Origin: Coprinellus micaceus
Taxonomy: Eukaryota; Basidiomycota; Agaricomycetes; Agaricales; Psathyrellaceae
Length of the DNA stretch: 64,000 nucleotides
Assembly (NCBI GenBank): GCA_951394405.1
Contig: OX596344.1
Span: 496,001-560,000, forward strand
Direction of reading: 5' to 3'
Part shown: positions 21,125-32,454 of the stretch, piece by piece
Layout: each line of letters starts with the position of its first letter
How positions within the stretch are numbered: position 1 is the stretch's first letter
Program-made: the position numbers and the translations under genes
The notes under the pieces: generated by a model
Databases searched by the model: none
Told to the model about the DNA's origin: nothing
What the model saw: only the letters and a program-made list of their open reading frames with translations

Positions 21125-24100
21125 ATGGCAAAGTCAGAAAGAGATAAAGGCGCGTCTCGTAAGGTGTACAAAAAGTTCGGAAAGTCGAAGTACGGCAAGG
21201 GTTCCGACCCCCTTGGGACCTTAAGCGTGGGGTCTAGCTCAAGGCATCAAGATGCAGTGCTCTCAGGGTTACAGAGCATAGTGGCTCACCACAGGGCGGA
21301 GGATGTGGAACAGGAGACTGCAACAAAGTGTATGTAAATTTGACATTCCTGAGAAACAAGTGCTCACCCTCCATAAGATATGAGTGACAAGACCAAGGCG
21401 GCACTGGAAGAAATACATCGGGGTATTGGTGTAAATGATGCTGGAATGGATGTTGATACTGGCCATGATTTTGCAGACAATGAGAGGGGTGGGGGTGTCG
21501 GCGGCGAATGGGTCGATGTTAACGAGAAGATGTCAGCGGAGGAACTAGCTTGCGTGGTTGATGTGGCGGTCGTCGATCCAAAGTATGGGAACTGGTCTGT
21601 GTACCTACAAAAAACTGACAACTTCATTTCAGATACTCATGCAAGCACTACCAGGATGGCAGGACCTGGCGCAACTGGAGGACACACTTTGACTTGTACT
21701 GGGGGGATTTCTATGAGCCAATGACCGACGCCTACCTTCGGTGGCGGTACCTGCATCCCAAGCCCGATGACACAATCAGTGAAGACCCGCCGGCACCATG
21801 TGCAGAACCCCTCAATATTGTAACCATGGACCTGTACACATTGCAACGTGAGGCACAGGTCCCGCAGCGTGAGGATGAGGTCTCAGCCGTTGCTTTGGTG
21901 AAGGCAGGGTATTTGGGAAACAGTCCTATCAGTCCAAGCATTGCCATCTCACTGAAGACTTTGGAGCTCTTCAAAATACTAAGGCAGAGGAAGCCATCCT
22001 TTAGTTTTGAAGCCTTCACGAAGGTACTTTGTGATTTGTATCAGGTGCGTACAGGGGCAGCGGTTGCAATCACATCTAATCTATTTTTATATACAGAGGC
22101 CTTATCATTGCCAATGGTGCATCGCCTTGGCTGATGCTTTCGACGTCTTCCTCAAGATGAAGTCTAACGTCAGTGAACAGATTGCAAAGGCCCTTGGGAG
22201 GTCAAGTCAGCATTGGCGTGTGATGAATTCGTGCCCCCCTTGCACTTATGAGGTGAGGGCAATACACTATTTGGCAGACTCCTAGCTCACGTTCCAACAG
22301 CTTGAGGGCGAGGGCAGCCTTCTCTACAGAATTCTGTTTTCCGTTGATGGTAACAACTCAACAAAGTGCGTGGATACCGGATTTCGGCAGCAAGGTGATA
22401 CCCGGGTGTTCAGCAGTGATTTCTTCCTTCAAGTTGACAAGGTGGATAAATTTAAGCTGGAGGACGTTCGCCTCAAGGGTCCAGAGGTACCTCTGTTTGA
22501 TGAAGAGGAGGGAGAAGGTGACAAGGGAGAGGAAGAGGAAGAGGGTCAAGGGCGATCGGGCAAGCAGGCAGATGGGATTATCGAGTGTGTGAGAAATTGG
22601 AAGGCTGCGCAGGCAGATTCCAAGAAGCGAACGATGGAGATCTTTGATGAGACGGGGTGGTTCGCGTCGTCATGTTGTCATGGGCTGACGCTGTGGGTTG
22701 CAGACATGGTGAGAACTGGAGAGCAGTGAGTGCAACGTTTACACCCATGTAATGGGACTGATTCCAGCTGATTCCCCGCAATCAGGGCCAAGTACCTGTT
22801 AGCCATCATCAATCGTGTGCTCAAGGTTCTCGGGTCAAAGCTACTCATCGGCTACGACATCGGGTGCGTGTTTGAAGGAACAATTAAATCCACAACGATT
22901 GGCCTGAGGTTCATTGAACAAGGTTGTCGGACAATCATGCCATCATTTCATGGCCATGCTCATAACTGGGCATGCCAGTGCAAGTATCACCCTAATAATG
23001 TCAAGGGTGCGGGCATTGAGGACTTCGAAGGGGAGGAACGGCTATTCTCGGCGTCTAATGCAACAGCCCCTGTCATTCGCTACACCTCGAAGTACCGCCG
23101 CCGGATGTTCCTTGACTTATTCCTCACCCAGTACAACAAGGATAAGTACGCCAACCTTGGACTAATGCTTCAGAATAATTACCAGCAACCATTGGAAATT
23201 ATCGAACAAGGTACCAAGGTTCTCGAAGGTCTCTTATGAGATCTGAACATGATGCGATCAGATCTCGACGGCTGGCAACTTGAACAGGCAACTTACTTCG
23301 CCACCCTTGGGAAGGAGCCTGACGAGGACCTGTACAAGGTTGCCTATGTCGAGTTACTACAGGAACTGGAATCTGCTAGGTACGCACTCTTGGCTATGGC
23401 ACCCACAGAGCATTTACACAGGGCCACAGATCATCTGCCTCCACCCAGACATCAAGCTTCCTGAACAGCGTGCCAGAGGCCTGGGGAATGCCAGAGCAGA
23501 CCTACAGCAGTGATCTATCAAAAACGCGTAAACTAGAAACACTGCGGAAGAACGCCCACATCAAGGTAACCAATCTTGAGAAGGAAGTCGTTGACATGGA
23601 GCTCCAGCTAGGTATTACCAACCGGTGGGATCCTACCAGGTCTGAATACCTTGAGACACTGAAGTACATGACATGCTGAAAGTACCACAAGGCACTTGAT
23701 GACCTCCAGCGACTTGTTGTCCAGCGACTTTTCAAGCTCCACCGGCTCGGGCTTAGTGGGATTGGTGAGTGCAGATTCTAATTAGGGAAGGAGCTGTATG
23801 TCACTGACATATTGATGCAGGCTACTGTGCACGCACCCTGCTAGCAAAGGCATTATGCACAAGGTCAAAGGCCATCCAAAACGCGGCCAATAGGTATAAC
23901 GAAGCTGCCCAGGAACTTGACCCTCCAAGCCCTCAGCTTGACTGGACTCAGATTGCGAAGTATAACTTCGTGGAGGAGTTCAGCCTCCTCCGAAATGCAC
24001 GACGTGACATCAGACCCGAGCGTTGGAGTGATGGAGAGATCCGAGAAGCTATGAAGCTCCACCAGAGAATCGAACGGGCGCGGGAGGAGGTCGAGAGGCT

Positions 24101-24488
24101 GAACATCGAAGTTCGGAGGGTATACACTGCCATCCATGACGAGCACGTACATTTCAAGCAGGTCGAAGGGGAACTCGAGCAGGCAAAGCACTATGAGCTC
24201 CTCGGTGCTCTTTCTGACTTTGTAATCGAGCGCAAAGCCGTGAATCAATTAATCCTCCAATACCTCGAGGAGATCAAGTCTCTTGATGGGTACAGTGGGA
24301 GTCGAGAATTGCTGGGTTTACGGTGCGGGGCACCTCCCAGAGTCGGGGGAGCTGTTTCAATTGAAGGGGTGGGAGTTAAAGGAGATGTTCAGGATGATTT
24401 CGACAGTGGGAGCGAGGCAGAAGACAACGAAGAAATCGTGCAGAGGGGTGGAGTGATTGATTTCATCTCTGAGATGGCAGTTTCCTAA
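21125..24488 (+). pseudogene. KDZ-family transposase, interrupted
   Basis: Exons read 21125-21329, 21378-21600, 21633-22044, 22097-22252, 22301-22725, 22786-~23380 and on to the stop at 24488, with a late intron at ~23764-23820. An N-terminal charged region is followed by the CxC-type domain of these transposases (HYQDGRTWRNWRTHFDLYW, RPYHCQWC..CPPCTYE). The DDE/RNase H-like core shows DETGWFASSCCHG, IGYDIGC, SFHGHAHNWACQC and DFEGEERLFS. The C-terminal part is a charged helical region. TGA stops at 23237 and 23677 fall where LLRDL and CRKYH would be natural, i.e. CGA-to-TGA, and the frame shifts near 23.4 kb through an unresolved intron or indel. It probably makes no active enzyme now. Confidence 0.85.
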
Positions 24489-25314
24489 TTTCTACTGTAC
24501 CATGTTGGCCCTCACTTGATGTATAATTATTACGAGTTGATAGTAAACGAAAAGGGCTTTAAATTGACACCTGCTGCATGACTTCAAGGCTCGTTCCTAC
24601 GAAGTTATAGCCTGAACACTCACCCCCTGCATTAAGGAGCTGCTGATGGGTCGAGTTTTATGGCTGCGTTGTCGGTGCTGTATGGCGAAATTGGCATTTT
24701 AAATGCGGTAGAAGTAATTCTGGGACACTGGAGCTTCGATACGATACCTTGCAAGACCAAGTTCCCTGGGGTGGTCTTGCAGTACAGAGCAATTTTGCGA
24801 GGTTTAATCAGAAAAGCGCTGATTTCAGCATTCTATCATCGATTTCACAGATGTAGAGTAAAGATACAGCGGAAATAACATCAGATATGGATTCCCCAGC
24901 CCAAAAAACCCCTAAACACAAGGTTCTGAGCATAGGCTTCTTGGGTGGGTCAAATGTTATTGGAGTTTCTCTGCCTCTGGGAGCATCAATTGCAACGAAA
25001 ACAACTCGAAACTTACTTGAATTGTATCTCGGAATTGGGTGAACATCATGTTCAATACATTGGCTTGGGAAATGGGTCAAAATTACATTGGAATATCATT
25101 TTATATCTACAGTACAGTGTCAACCAACCTGATATATCACCCTACTCTCAAACTTCAAGCCTTGGGGAGCTCAAACCCTTGATAGACGCTCGTCCGTTGG
25201 GCCAGCATTACTCACCTGATTGCCATCAAAACGAACCAAAGGTCACGGGCTCCTTGGTTTTCTCCTCTCCCCTCCTCTCTCTTCCCTACCAATACCTCCT
25301 TCATCATTACTGGG
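24489..25314. other. spacer inside the KDZ element
   Basis: AT-rich and without a supported gene. It presumably holds the terminator of the transposase gene and the promoter of the next gene. Confidence 0.4.
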
Positions 25315-26837
25315 ATGAAATTCAGCGTACTCCTCGTCAATGGCTCTGTGGACAGCGATGGGGCTACCCCTGTCACACAGCTTCACAGCAAGTACGTCAC
25401 ATCACACTCTTTGACAGATTTACATTTTCTCACCGCAACGTTGCTCAGTGAGAAGCTTGTCCCCTACGCTGACGACCCACTGCCGTTTTTCCTCAAGTAC
25501 TCCGAGGAAGCCGACTCGATCCAAAGCCTCAAGCCCTGGCTCAGGATTATGGCGGCTTTAAATAGCCAACTCAGTATCATGGGGCACCAGGGCTTTGCAC
25601 AGGCATTGGCAGCGGCCATGGCCTCTGCAGTGGAGGAACTCTGGCCTCACCATAAGCAGGTCTATGCGATCATGAACTCCAAGCGTGCTGGGTGCAAAAT
25701 CATCACTCCCACTCGAGTGTATGTGCCCACCCAGTTTGCATCATTTTATTTCTCAACTGACGACGGCACTTGACAGCACACTTGACCCTTACGTTGGCGG
25801 CAAGTCCAGTGCGGTCTTCGTGTTCCCCTCCATGACCCACATGATCATCTGGGTCATTGCAGGGGGGAACAGGAATCTCAAGGACTGGGGTCTTCACCAG
25901 TGGACAGCAATCTCAGTCCAGGACCGTGACAGCTTGCAAGGGATTGCCTCATCTGTTCGACATACAAGGCCGGAGCCAATCTGCATCTCCTCCTGGGAGG
26001 ATGATGAGAGTGGTGATAAGATGGATGTAGATTTGAAGCCAGCTGTCAAAGGTGAGTTGTGTTCTAGATCGATTCCACATTTCACTTATACACCACTGAA
26101 TAGGCAAGACTAGGGCCGAATTCCCCCTTCCCCCTTCCTCTGTCACGTCCACCTCAGTCCCCAATGGTGGCTCGTCCCCTCCTTCCACCACCCCGAGTTC
26201 AGTCTCAGCAGCCACTCCACATGCGCCGAGAGGACCCCCTCCTCACACTCCTGGAAGTCGTAACCCCGGCCCCCCTGCTGCTGCGCACATCAAGCGCACC
26301 GATGTCAGTGTTCCACGCCCTCCTACGTCGACCCCTGCACGCCCTCAGCCCTCAACTCCCACACATGCTCGTGCTCGTGCTCGCTTTCCTGCCCGTATTC
26401 GTTCTTTAAGCCCTCCTGGTGTCTCGGAGCCCATTGGTCTTCCTCCCCGCCAGCCTATTGTCCCACCAAAAATCCTCCGAGCAATAGAGTTCCCTGCTAC
26501 GCGGTACACCGTGAGGTTCATCCCTAAGAAGCCAGCGCCCACCCTTAATCTCACCCTTATCCGAGTCTCAGACACCGCGGCAGTCGAGGAATATCAGCGT
26601 ACAGCTGCCTACCTTGCAAGCACCCTCAATGCCAGTACCCAGTTCTACCTTCTCTGTCATGGATGGACGTCGTCAGATATGATCATCACTATCCAGGCCG
26701 CTATTAAGCTACGAGCCAAGCATACACAATTTGTCAAGCTCCTCACTGAGGCGGGAATGCCTGCCACGCAGGCTGAATTCTTCTACCACTTCATCAAGGG
26801 TGATGAGCTGATGGTGGACTTGGAGGAGGATGATTAG
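25315..26837 (+). CDS. KDZ accessory protein 1, unknown function
   Basis: Three exons close perfectly: 25315-25718, 25777-26051 and 26104-26837 (introns of 58 and 52 bp), giving 470 residues without a stop. Residues 1-~220 look globular (VLLVNGSVDSDGATPV at the start; SAVFVFPSMTHMIIWVIAGG; LKDWGLHQW). Residues ~230-340 are Pro/Ser/Thr/Arg-rich linker. A second globular part follows (FIPKKPAPTLNLTLIRV..QFYLLCHGWTS..AAIKLRAKHTQFVKLLTEAGM) with an acidic tail DLEEDD. I do not recognise a family. It lies between the transposase and the HMG-box-like gene inside the inverted repeats, so a role in transposition or its control is plausible but only inferred from position. Unlike the transposase, it has no premature stop. 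Confidence 0.75.
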
Positions 26838-27009
26838 GGCATCTGGTGAGTGTTTCTGAGCATGCCAGCCCCTATCCTGCTGATCACATTGCAGATCGTG
26901 CACAACACGCCTTTGTTTGTTGATCCCCAACTCCCCCTTCCACGTGTTATATCCTCTACGCTACTAGTATAAATTCCTGTCCCTACTGTAGTTTCCTCGT
27001 ATTCCCCCA
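26838..27009. promoter_or_regulatory. short intergenic region between accessory genes
   Basis: 172 bp holding the end of accessory gene 1 and the promoter of accessory gene 2. A TATA-like ACTAGTATAAATTCC lies at about 26963, ~45 bp before the start codon at 27010. Confidence 0.4.
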
Positions 27010-28771
27010 ATGGTTGTTTTCCGCCCCACTGTCATCAACTGCCGGAAGTCGGGTGCCTGCATTCCAACACGAAAGCTTGTTTGCCATGAACCTGCTCAAC
27101 ACCACAAGCGTACCAAGGCCGAGACCGAGCTTGTCAAGGCGCACAATAAGGACACCTGTGAAGCTGTTGGGGCTGCTCTTGAGAAGGAGCACGAAGCCAT
27201 ATGGGATTGTGCCGACGCCCTACATGCACAGCACGGCCTTCACACACGCAAATGGTGGCACGACGCCATTATCCAAGCACCAACCAAGCCCAAACGTACT
27301 CATGGTATCACGCGATGGCTGGCTTATGTATCTAAACGTGTTCGCGAGATCAACAGCAGTAAGCACCCACACCTCCTCATCATAGGACTAAGCTCAATGA
27401 TACACAGAGAAGCGCAAGAATGGCGAGCCCCTTGCCAAGCCCAGTGAGGTCTCCACTGCCCTCTCCAAAGAGTGGAACAGCCTCTCCGACCTCCAAAAGG
27501 CTGAAGCTGTTGACGAGTACATGAAAAACTTCGAAGCTGAACACGAGGAAGCCACAACATCTGTCCAGAATGTTCCACTCAAGACCTTCCATGACATCAG
27601 AGCCCAGCTCCAGAAGTGGGAGGATGAGGTGAGTAATGTTCTGCGCGCTCTTGGACAGACGACTAACCCTCCTGTAGGCGGATGCTCTGAGTGCCAGGAC
27701 CAATGTTGAGGTCCTCTTTATTGCCGTCCGCACAGACTTCGACATGTACAACAAGCCGTACTCCTTCACTACCTCCTCTCGATCTGATGACTTCTTCAAC
27801 CACATCTTCAAGTCCAACCTCTCCAAGACTGCTCTCCAAATGGAATCATACATGCTATCTGGCGTCTCTGGTGAGCCCAAAGTTTCTATTCACTACTTCC
27901 TCCCTAACGGCCAACTACAGGCCTTGCTCTCAACTATATTCAAAACTTCACTCAACTCAAATCCACCACGGCAGCCCTCATTCATTCAAAGCTGAGTATG
28001 TCGAATGATTTCACCCTTCGCCTCCCTTGCTCAATTCATGTGGTAGATGAAGCTGTCGGCCACGAAGTCTCTGGCATGAAGTATGCTAATTTCCACAAAT
28101 ACATCACTGTCCCCCATCGCCTCGTCACCCGGGGTTGGCCCCTCAAGAAATTCGCATCCCCCAGTGACATTGGGTCCAAGGCTGACTGCGAGCTCCTGCG
28201 AGAAGCCTGGACGTCAGGATCCTGTCGGTTTGAGAAGCTCGACGACGACCAGTACCAGGAGCTCTGCCATGAGATGTCAGCTGCTGACGACGACACCAAC
28301 CATATGGATACCCCGAGTGAATCTCCCACTGCCACCTCGTCTCTCCCACCTGACACCACCGACTCTCCACCATCTCCCTTACCTTCCACCATCTCCCGGG
28401 TCCCTGTTCCCTCCCCTCTGGCCAACGCCCCTGCTGTTGCTCCCGTCATGCCCCATTCCGATGCACCCGTCACCCCTGCTGTTGCCTTCCTTGTTCTGCC
28501 CTCCGACGCGCCCACCACCAGTGCACGTGGTCGCAAACGTGTGCACGACCCCTCCACAGACCCCTTCATTGCTGTGGCAGGTATCAACGGTCAGATAGTC
28601 GATGTGAGCAAGCGACCTCGCAAGGTCCGCAGTGACAAGGGTATTCCACGGGGCCCTCGGAAGAAGGGCAAGGAGAACAGCGCCTCCGCCGTTGTCCCAT
28701 CACCTACTCCCCCTCTTGAAGGGCCCTCCCCAGTTTCTCTCCAGCCTATCCAACCCCAGGGTTCCTCGTAG
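27010..28771 (+). CDS. KDZ accessory protein 2 with HMG-box-like segment
   Basis: Four exons close in frame: 27010-27358, 27408-27628, 27678-27870 and 27921-28771 (537 residues). Residues ~98-165, across the first intron, resemble an HMG box: ITRWLAYVSKRVREIN, then a basic turn KKRKNGEP, then VSTALSKEWNSLSDLQKAEA..YMKNFEAEHEE, matching the usual 'W..Y....R......I...W..L...EK..Y' pattern. A mixed region follows, and then residues ~300-380 (PCSIHVVDEAVGHEVSGM..YITVPHRLVTRGWPLKKFA). The C-terminus is Pro/Ser-rich with the basic clusters RGRKRVHD, KRPRKVRSDK and RKKGKEN, probable nuclear signals. A DNA-binding partner of the transposase is a reasonable guess. The HMG assignment rests on pattern only. 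Confidence 0.75.
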
Positions 28772-28972
28772 TCTACATACCCATGCTGTATCCCCTCCTC
28801 GCTACTTTCAATATAATTCATTTTTGCCTTCATCTCGTGTCACCCAAACAAAAACAGTGGAAAGTTTTTCACAAGTCTATCGTCACTAGCCCTACATCTT
28901 GACTAGTGAAGCTGAATAGATACTTTAAAATGGTGGAAGTAGGTGGAAGTTGAATTCAAGGAGAACATGTTG
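28772..28972. other. 3' region of accessory gene 2
   Basis: 200 bp between the stop codon and the right inverted repeat, with no coding frame. Confidence 0.4.
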
Positions 28973-29277
28973 TCCAAGCACCCACGGTCCACGACGAGGA
29001 GGAACACTGTGATCAGAGGCAGGGGGGCGCACGGCATGGTCGGCAGGCCCACACACAACCAGATGTACCAGGGTACTGACGGCTATGAGGTCAGAAGCCC
29101 TTGTCCTGCTGGCTGGGCCCCCATCCTCCTTTGGGTATCTCCCCAACATTCCTCATTCGAACTAACTGCGACATTTACTGGCCGGTAGGCGTGTTGAGAG
29201 ATTCCATGTGCACCACACATGTGAAACCCGGGGGCTATCACAAGTCCCTTATGCAGGAAATCGGTGATGCCCAGGTG
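28973..29277 (-). repeat. right terminal inverted repeat
   Basis: Reverse complement of 20720-21023, beginning CACCTGGGCATCACCGATT at 29277 when read on the minus strand. It differs from the left repeat by roughly one base in ten or fewer. Confidence 0.92.
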
Positions 29278-29285
29278 GTGGTATT
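29278..29285. repeat. right target-site duplication of the KDZ element
   Basis: GTGGTATT, identical to 20712-20719. Confidence 0.9.
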
Positions 29286-29485
29286 TCCTTGAGGGTGGGG
29301 TAAGGGGATCATTGTGCAATGAGATGTGGTTGTTCCAAGTTTGATCAATATAATGGCAAGCCTAACCAAACACGAAAATATTTGGTGTTGCTCTCACTGG
29401 TCCTGGACATCTTCAGCACTAACTCAGGCTTGTTTGTGGAATTGGGGAAAATAATACTTTGACACAAGATGTACAACTATTCACT

Positions 29486-32247
29486 CTAGCTATTGTCTGG
29501 TATAGGCTGGCAGACAGCACAATCAGGTACAACATATGTATGACCATTTTCATCCTGCCGAGTACCACCCACTGGGGCAAACATCCTCCAACTCTCCTGA
29601 ATTGTCACATGCTCCAGTTTATCAAGTTCCACCTCCTCCAGTTTATGGACACACCATCCAAGCTCCTTTGCTTTGGCCAAAATCCCCATCCTCCAATGGA
29701 TACATGCAGCATGGCATTTTGAGCCACCTGGTGCTTGGAACATGGTAGGTTGGGTTGAAGAGGCTGTATCCAAGCCACACTGAATTTAAAATGGTGAAGC
29801 TGGTGAGTATTTGGATGGTTTGATATTGGTGGTGCAACTTACCTCCATGGTATGATGTATTTTTTTGTGCATCTCCAAAGCCAGCCAGTAGTGTGGTTTC
29901 CATGCCTCTCTGGATAACACAGCACCGCCGACGCTGCCACTCTGAGGTAGGCCTGACCCATCAGAGTAAATTTCTGAGAGGGAAACTGTGGTCCACCAAG
30001 CCACATCACAGAAGGCAAGCTCAGCCTTAGAGCCCTTGCTCAAACTAGTCAAGATCTTTGGAGACCCTTCTGCAAAAACCTTGAGATAGGAGAATGGCCT
30101 GATAAATGTGGCAAGGTCTGCAGGGGTAGAGCAAGGAACAGCAGGTCCCCTATCTAAGGCCAATGGACTGTCACATCAGTCAATGATAACATGAAAGAAG
30201 AGAACAGATGTGACCCACTTTTCAGAATCACAAAAATTATCTCTGTGATGAAGGAATCATATGCTGTTTCAGTAACATAGAGGTCCCCACATCGAGTTGG
30301 TGAGGACAAGAAGTCGGTCAGAGATTTGTGATAGATTGCGATAGGGGAGGTGTTGTCTGGAGGTGGTACAGAGATGAGAGAAGTGATGGGTGCTAAACGA
30401 TAACTGAGCTCCCCCTCCACATTCTCAAGGAACTGCCTCCAGAATTTGGCAGTTGAGAGGCCATCAGGTACATGGGGTGAAAGGGCTGTTGTGATGCAGA
30501 GTATCCACTTCACAACCAAGTGAGGGTCATCCTGAGTGTTGTGGGCACGCTTGAGGATATAGCGATACAAAGCATCAAGTGTTGCAAAAGGGTTTGTCCC
30601 AGTGTTCAGTTGCCCCAACTGCAAGACCTCATCCAATTGAAGCTGAGGCACCCCAGCTTCGATCCACCGAATGATGGTGGTAGGGACAATGAACTGCCCC
30701 GACGACATCTCAACAAGGCGGTTGAGGACAGGCTGCCCAGGCCAAGAGGGGCTGGAAATACCAGAATGGCGTCGTATATGGGCGAGTTTTGACACGAGGA
30801 AGCGCTCAATGTCTGCATCGGGTTTGTACTTGGAGTCAAGGAAGAGTCTGACAGTGGATGCCTGAGCCTCGGCGCTGAAAAAGTTGGTGATGTTGTGCTC
30901 TGGGCGGCTGGAAACAAGGATTCGGAAGGGAAAGTCAGGGTTGGTTGCAAGGGTGAAGAGGACTTCTAGGATCTCCAGCTGATCGTCCTCAGCCTTCCGG
31001 TTTGCGTCATTTCTCATGGGGTCGTGGTACTGCTGGGCCTCTACCTCGTCCAATCCATCAATAATGATACCCACAGGCCAGGTGCTTGTGTTGCTACAGC
31101 CTCGGATAGTACGGAATGGGCCTAGCAAGAGACACTCAGCCTGCTCCTTGAGACGTTTGTGGAAGATGGATGGGCTACGTTCGATGGAGACATGTAATTG
31201 GGCCTTGAACTCGTGGGGAGCTTCATGATCGGCAAGGTGGCTGGCGATCGTCGTGACAACACATCGCTTTGAGTGTCGATCCGCTGAGCCCAAGAAGGAC
31301 GAAAAGAAGAAGGTCGCCGCCAATAACCCTTCGCTCTGGCACGTCTCCGCAACAGAGCCAGCGATGGCTGTCTTCCCTGAACCTGCAGGGCCACTGAGCC
31401 ACATAAGCTTCTTCGGCTCGTCAGCTCCCTCCCCATACTTAATCCAGCTAACAATATCCCCCTGAACAGCGACTCGAGTCTCCCTGTGACACGCTGGAGC
31501 GTCGCAACGCTCGGCCGAGTTATGCGCCGCTCCGTGAGCTATGTGGGGGTCCAAGTCTATCGTTGCATTTATAAGTACCTCTGCATAGAAAAACACCTCG
31601 GAAGACTCACATTCGAAGAGAGTCTTTGAGTATGTGTAGCCGCTGTTGACATTCAGGTTCGAGATGGTGACGTCTTGGGCATTCGAGAGGATGCTGGGCC
31701 CCGAAGATAGAGCAGGAGCAGGAAGTGGGCCGTACGCCGCTCTATGAGCCAGGGGCGTCGGCGGTGCTTGAGCCTCGTTGGATGGAGGATTAGGTGACTG
31801 AATGGGCTGTCGACCCAATGCACTGAGCCTGCTGCGTCGCTCGTTGGGGTCGTACGTGAAATCGGGTGATCCGTCGAGGGCGTCATTCGTCGCCGAGTGG
31901 GAGCTAGATCTTGCGGTCGCACCGGGCGAGGGCCTCCTTGATCGGGTTCGATGGTCGCCCCAACCGCTGGAGGGATGCGCGGCAGGTGGTCCAGATCGTC
32001 CGGTATCCTGCGCTTCGTTGAAGCCTTCGCCACGGTCGAGGTCGACCATAGACAGGGCGGGCGTAACGACGACGGTCGGCGGTAAGACCCCGGCGGTAGT
32101 GGTTGGAGGAGCGGAACTGGATGCGGTCACTTCTACACCCTCAGGACGACCGGCGCTAGGGTGTACGGTCGAAGGTCGTCCGTCCCTCGAACGACTGCGG
32201 AAAACAGCTTTGACTTTGCTGCCGAGCCTGTGGAAGGGTGAAGGCAT
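29486..32247 (-). CDS. NACHT domain NTPase, paralog 1
   Basis: Four exons: 31611-32247, 30219-31556, 29843-30153 and 29486-29779 (introns 54, 65 and 63 bp), 859 residues. The start at 32247 gives MPSPFHRLGSK, shared with paralog 3; the frame is open upstream but not conserved. Residues 1-~200 are basic then Ser/Pro-rich and low complexity. Intron 1 falls inside the conserved TLFEYLDPH. The NACHT core has Walker A GPAGSGKT (~268-275), Walker B GIIIDGLDEV (~355-365) and ILVSSRPEHNI (sensor-like). It lacks WD40, ankyrin or TPR repeats. The last two exons encode a conserved tail with TCWWTT-like VAWWTTVSLS and a Cys/His cluster (SKCHAACIHW..GWCVHKLE..DCAVC). By family knowledge such STAND NTPases act in fungal self/non-self or stress responses; the trigger is unknown. 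Confidence 0.88.
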
Positions 32248-32430
32248 GTCTCGGAGAACCGACAGAGGTATACGCTGCGAATGATAGGGAACGGGGAGGC
32301 GGATAAGGGAGGAAAGCTTCGTCAGGAGGTGGAAGAGAGGAAGAGAGAGGCAGCGACGGCAGTGCACCTCCCGCATTCTCAATGAGGCAGCCTCGTGTTC
32401 CCTGTCACAACCCAGATAAGGTCAATGACG

Positions 32431-32454
32431 TGACATATGTCACGGGCGCTTAAA
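32431..32454 (-). promoter_or_regulatory. NACHT promoter palindrome, paralog 1
   Basis: The perfect 14-bp palindrome GTGACATATGTCAC (32431-32444) followed by GGGCGCTTAA (32445-32454), centred ~190 bp upstream of the paralog 1 start. Read in gene orientation the order is TTAAGCGCCC, palindrome, then TCATTGACCTTATCTGG, which is the same arrangement as upstream of paralog 3. Confidence 0.7.

Larger units (their letters stand above)
20720..29277 (+). mobile_element. complete KDZ-type DNA transposon, 8558 bp, with accessory genes
   Basis: Bounded by inverted repeats of ~305 bp starting CACCTGGGCATCAC and flanked by a perfect 8-bp direct duplication GTGGTATT. Inside, all on the plus strand, are a KDZ-like transposase gene (21125-24488), a 470-residue gene (25315-26837) and a 537-residue gene with an HMG-box-like segment (27010-28771). 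From family knowledge, Kyakuja-Dileera-Zisupton elements are large DNA transposons expanded in mushrooms, and Zisupton is, as I recall, reported to make 8-bp duplications. I see no TET/JBP gene in this copy. The intact duplication and the ~90%-similar inverted repeats suggest a fairly recent insertion, although the transposase already carries stops. Confidence 0.9.

Noticed and set aside
20720..29277. TET/JBP dioxygenase gene inside the KDZ element
   Set aside because: No HxD..H iron-binding dioxygenase signature was seen in any of the reading frames of the element.
29486..32247. WD40, ankyrin or TPR repeats in the NACHT proteins
   Set aside because: No periodic WD, ankyrin or TPR pattern after the NTPase core in any of the three paralogs.
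31802..32284. 160-codon plus-strand frame opposite NACHT paralog 1
   Set aside because: Antisense to the low-complexity N-terminal exon of the NACHT gene; shadow of its codon bias.
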